DNA of 16,764 nt from DASTPP01 sp035762175 (lineage in GTDB: Bacteria > Myxococcota_A > Polyangia > Polyangiales > Polyangiaceae), in assembly GCA_035762175.1 (NCBI GenBank), contig DASTPP010000130.1, forward strand, positions 1 through 16,764, given 5' to 3'. Under the pieces are notes generated by a model that saw only the letters and a list, made by a program, of their open reading frames with translations, did not search any database and was not told where the DNA came from. How positions within the stretch are numbered: the stretch's first letter is position 1; each line of letters begins with the position of its first letter. Shown here piece by piece: positions 14,294-16,764 of this stretch. The position numbers and the translations under genes were made by a program.

Positions 14294-15745
14294 TCACTCG
14301 TCGAGGGCGCCGAGCAGCGAGCGCAGGGTCTCGCCCTGCACGCCCATCCGCGGGTCCTGGTACTCGCGCGCGAGCACGTCCATCGACTCGGCCTGCCAGG
14401 CGACCAGCTCGCGGAAGGCCCGGTCGCCCTGCGCCCGCCCGCCGAGGAAGGTGCGGCCGAGCCGCCGCACCATGGCGAGGGCCGAGGCGTAGGCGATGAC
14501 GTCGCCGTGCCGCGTCGCGCCGAGGGTGGCCATGTCGTCCGAGAAACGAAACGAGAGGGTCGCGCGGCCGTAGCGGTAGCCGCCCCGCGTCAGATCTTCG
14601 TAGCGCACGGAGACGCTGAGCTCGATGAGCTCCTGCGGCGTCCACGGGGGGAGGGCCAGGCGCACGATTTCGGTGCGCGCCTGCCCGGCGCGCAGGGGCT
14701 CCCAGTAGAGCGAGTCGCCCTCGAGGCCGAGGAACGCCTCGCCCCCCGAGGCCTCGAGCACGCGCACGGGGGCGGGCGCCGACGAGAACGTGAAGACGAC
14801 GTCGCCGAGCACCTCGTCGGCCGGCGGCGGCAGGGCGCGCGCGAGCGCGTCGGCGCGCACCTCGAGCGGGCCGGCGAAGGCGTGGGCCCCGAGCGGCGCG
14901 AGCGCCTCGGCGGGCACCGCGTCGCGCGCGCCGAGCGCCAGCACGCCCGCCCCCGCCCGCCCGAGCGCCTTCACCTCGGCCGCGACCGCGGGCCCGAGCC
15001 CCTTGCCGTCGCTGACGACGACCACCCGGCCGAAGGGCTCGCCCGCCCCGGGCGGGGGCGCCGAGGCCTTGGCCGCGAGCAGCGCGCGCGCCTTCTGCAG
15101 CGCGCCCGCCACGTCGCGCCGGCCCTTGCGCTTTGCCGCGAAGCGGCGCCGGAGCGCCCCCTCGACCAGCGTGCGCTCGGCGCCCGGCAGGGGCGGCACG
15201 ACGACCCGCGGGCCGAGCGCGTCGACGACCGCGACGCGGTCGCCCTCGCCGAGCCCCCCGAGCGCCCCCTCGAGCAGCGAGGGCTCGGGCGCCTCGGCCG
15301 CCGCCCACACCACCACGAGCCGCATCGGCGCGCGCCGCGAGGCGTCGACCCCGGGGAACGCGGCCGCGTCGACCGCCGCGTCGACGCGCAGGAGCACCTC
15401 GCCGCCCCAGGCCGGCACGTACGCGTCGCTCGCCCGCAGCGTCAGCGCGAGCGGCCCCACCGGCAGCGAGAGCGGGCTCGAGACGTAGCGCCAGACCCCG
15501 TCGGGCGGCATCAGAAAGCCGGTCGCCGGCCGCCAGTCTTCGGACGCGCTCGTGCGCAGCACGGGCTTCGGGTGGTACGCCCGGTCGACGTACTCGACCC
15601 CGTTCGCCGTCAGCACCGACGCGCCCTTGCCCGCCCCCGGCGCGAAGACGAGCTGGCCGTCGCGCGTCGGCGCGATGTGCGCGCACGCCGACGCGAGCGC
15701 GGCCAACGCCACCCCACCAAGAGCTCTCTGCCAGCGACGCATCAT
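14294..15745 (-). CDS. vWA-like lipoprotein with degenerate metal site
   Basis: An envelope lipoprotein of 483 residues. Seen: signal peptide with n-region MMRRWQR, a hydrophobic stretch and a lipobox-like ASAC ending at C21. A von Willebrand A-like domain spans about 140-305: MRLVVVW strand, EGDRVAVVDALGPRVVVPP, RRDVAGALQKARALL, then GRVVVVSDG (239-247). The MIDAS DxSxS that should follow the first strand reads WAAAE (147-151), so divalent metal binding as in canonical vWA proteins is not expected. A C-terminal part (about 310-483) has beta-rich sequence with RYEDLTRGGYRYG and may be a second domain. Two ATG codons (15745, 15742) are possible; neither has a strong ribosome site. It precedes the Lys-repeat protein gene on the same strand, a hint of shared function. 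The ligand is unknown. Confidence 0.82.
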   Translation of the reverse strand: MMRRWQRALGGVALAALASACAHIAPTRDGQLVFAPGAGKGASVLTANGVEYVDRAYHPKPVLRTSASEDWRPATGFLMPPDGVWRYVSSPLSLPVGPLALTLRASDAYVPAWGGEVLLRVDAAVDAAAFPGVDASRRAPMRLVVVWAAAEAPEPSLLEGALGGLGEGDRVAVVDALGPRVVVPPLPGAERTLVEGALRRRFAAKRKGRRDVAGALQKARALLAAKASAPPPGAGEPFGRVVVVSDGKGLGPAVAAEVKALGRAGAGVLALGARDAVPAEALAPLGAHAFAGPLEVRADALARALPPPADEVLGDVVFTFSSAPAPVRVLEASGGEAFLGLEGDSLYWEPLRAGQARTEIVRLALPPWTPQELIELSVSVRYEDLTRGGYRYGRATLSFRFSDDMATLGATRHGDVIAYASALAMVRRLGRTFLGGRAQGDRAFRELVAWQAESMDVLAREYQDPRMGVQGETLRSLLGALDE

Positions 15746-15911
15746 GGGCCGTTTTGCCGCCGCTTCGTCCCCGAGCCTAGCACGGGCGCTGCGAGGGTGC
15801 CCACCGGGCCCCTCGGTCGCCCCGAACGTCGGCCTGCGAACGAGTCCTACGCGCCGGCCGGCCGCCGCCCCCCCGGCGTCAGGCGCGCCGCCCGTTCGCG
15901 GGGCCCCCGCC
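15746..15911 (-). other. intergenic region between crcB and the vWA lipoprotein gene
   Basis: A 166-base spacer on the minus strand. It has an extended -10-like TGCTAGGCT (15775-15783) about 30 bases before the lipoprotein ATG, without a clear -35. At its other end, the 16-base string around the crcB stop (15912-15927) is repeated at 15879-15894. Confidence 0.35.
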
Positions 15912-15927
15912 TCAGGCGCGCCGCCCG
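15879..15927. repeat. 16-base direct repeat spanning the crcB stop codon
   Basis: TCAGGCGCGCCGCCCG is present at 15879-15894 and 15912-15927, spacing 33. The right copy contains the crcB stop codon and the last codons. It could be a small local duplication. Confidence 0.6.
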
Positions 15928-16307
15928 AGGGCCAGCCCCCCGAGGCACGCGAGCAGGCACGCGAGCGTCGTACCGGCCGCGTTGGCGAGCGCCGCCCCCC
16001 AGCGCCCTTCGCGCGCCAGCGCGATGGTCTCGTAGTTGTACGTCGAGTACGTCGTCAGCCCCCCCATCACGCCCGTCGCCCAGAAGAGCCGCCCGAGCTC
16101 GCTGAGCCCCCCCGCGCGCCCCGCGAGCGCCACGACCACCCCGAGCCCGAAGCAGCCGAGCACGTTCGCCGCGAAGGTGCCCCAGGGCAGCCGCCCGCCC
16201 GTCAAGCGCAGCGAAAGGAGCGCGAGCGCGTAGCGCCCCACGCTGCCCGCCGCGCCGCCCGCCGCCACGAGCGCCATGCGCCCCCACAAGCCGCCCTCGC
16301 CGCCCAT
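15912..16307 (-). CDS. crcB: CrcB/FluC fluoride ion channel
   Basis: A small inner-membrane channel that exports fluoride and works as an antiparallel dimer (family knowledge). Seen: 131 residues, normal for the family, four hydrophobic segments, GGAAGSVGRY (17-26), WGTFAANVLG with the conserved Asn at 48, and GGLTTYSTYNYE (82-93). In that last motif the family usually has TTFSTF, whose phenylalanines line the pore; here both are Tyr (Y87, Y90). The start could also be the ATG at 16277 (MALVAAGG), which fits the usual CrcB N-terminus better; the upstream codons add MGGEGGLWGR. The divergent aminotransferase gene begins only 11 bases away from 16307, leaving no room for a fluoride riboswitch of known size upstream of that start. 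Confidence 0.92.
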   Translation of the reverse strand: MGGEGGLWGRMALVAAGGAAGSVGRYALALLSLRLTGGRLPWGTFAANVLGCFGLGVVVALAGRAGGLSELGRLFWATGVMGGLTTYSTYNYETIALAREGRWGAALANAAGTTLACLLACLGGLALGRRA

Positions 16308-16318
16308 CGCCCGATGGT

Positions 16319-16764
16319 ATGCCCCCGCCCATGCCGCCGCCGCAACCGCCTCTGTCCCGGCGCACCGCCTGGCCCGACGAGCCCAACCCCCTCGCGCTCG
16401 CCGCCGAGCGCGCCCGGCGCGGCCCGAGCCCGCCGCTCGATCTGACGACCTCCAACCCCCTCGAGGTCTACCTTTTGCCGCCCGCCGACCTCGGCGCCCT
16501 CGCCGGCCCCGGCGCGCAGGCCTACCACCCCGACCCGCTCGGCCTCGCCCGCGCCCGCGAGGCCGTCGCCGGCTACTACCGAGACCGCCACGGCATCGCC
16601 GTCGACCCCGCCCGCGTCCTGCTCACCTCGAGCACCAGCGAGGCCTACGCCTACCTCTTCTGGGCCCTCGCCGACCCCGGCGACGAGGTGCTCGTGCCCA
16701 CGCCGAGCTACCCGCTCTTCGCCTACCTCGCCGACCTCGCCGGCGTCCGGCTGCGCCCCTACCC
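16319..16764 (+). CDS. PLP-dependent aminotransferase, class I/II, 5' part only
   Basis: The N-terminal portion (about 148 codons) of a fold-type I aminotransferase; the frame is open at the window edge. Seen: a Pro-rich start, an N-terminal arm (PNPLALAAERARRG), a TTSNPLEVYL strand, the substrate-side loop AYHPDPLGLARAREAVAGYY, and LLTSSTSEAYAYLFWALADPGDEVLVPTPSYPLFAYL, the cofactor-binding part with the Gly/Ser loop and the conserved Pro-Ser-Tyr-Pro. The catalytic Lys lies beyond the edge. The substrate cannot be predicted. In-frame ATG codons at 16319 and 16331 are both possible and neither has a ribosome site; the gene diverges from crcB with 11 to 53 bases between start codons depending on the choices. 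Codons end strongly in C. Confidence 0.88.
   Translation, partial: MPPPMPPPQPPLSRRTAWPDEPNPLALAAERARRGPSPPLDLTTSNPLEVYLLPPADLGALAGPGAQAYHPDPLGLARAREAVAGYYRDRHGIAVDPARVLLTSSTSEAYAYLFWALADPGDEVLVPTPSYPLFAYLADLAGVRLRPY

Noticed and set aside
14091..15686. Possible 1000-residue version of the Lys-repeat protein starting at 15686
   Set aside because: The extension lies in a shifted frame of the vWA lipoprotein gene and has low-complexity Arg/Ala/Gly sequence; the ATG at 14090 has GGAGG and a promoter candidate.
16308..16330. Fluoride riboswitch before crcB
   Set aside because: The space between crcB and the divergent aminotransferase is too small for the known motif, and no conserved riboswitch sequence was seen.

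Overview
The window is extremely GC-rich, and its gene content points to a myxobacterium or a close relative (Myxococcota, probably the Polyangia side). The pointers are TolQ/ExbB genes each followed by ExbD/TolR genes, a one-then-two arrangement like the Myxococcus gliding-motor genes aglRQS, two-component proteins with unusual domain sets, and long noncoding spacers full of GC-rich repeats. The taxonomic call is an inference; there is no rRNA or other marker here.

Left part (1-4593): two proton-channel modules face away from each other. On the minus strand an ExbB/TolQ gene (592-1248) precedes an ExbD/TolR gene that runs off the left edge (1-455). On the plus strand an ExbB/TolQ gene (2675-3361) is followed by two different ExbD/TolR genes (3396-3980 and 3991-4593). 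Neither module has a visible TonB or TolA partner. The 1.4 kb between them seems noncoding. It holds a 257-base interrupted inverted repeat (1926-2182), a run of about 60-base tandem repeats (2225-2400) and a probable promoter next to the plus-strand module.

Middle (4594-12657): a second noncoding stretch of 0.9 kb contains 28-base tandem repeats, hairpins and a short AT-shifted island. It leads into a 1218-residue SWI2/SNF2 ATPase with a SWIM zinc finger (5525-9181). Next, a promoter whose -35 box lies in a 31-base tandem repeat sits nearly on top of the start codon of a signalling gene (9353-11377). That protein has a degenerate receiver, GAF, two PAS domains and a histidine-containing dimerisation domain but no ATPase domain. 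Its stop codon overlaps the start of a complete histidine kinase (11374-12657), so the two probably work as a pair.

Right part (12658-16764): on the minus strand a lipoprotein with a von Willebrand A-like fold but no MIDAS metal site (14294-15745) is followed by an unrecognised protein with a Lys/Ala/Gly repeat segment (12684-14090). Further right, a CrcB/FluC fluoride channel gene (15912-16307, minus) and the beginning of a PLP-dependent aminotransferase (16319 to the edge, plus) diverge from almost the same point.

The most unusual items are the pseudo-receiver/ATPase-less kinase overlapping a full kinase and expressed from a promoter that implies a leaderless message, the long inverted repeat between the two motor modules, and the vWA lipoprotein without MIDAS residues. 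No CRISPR array, tRNA, rRNA, transposase or integrase was seen.
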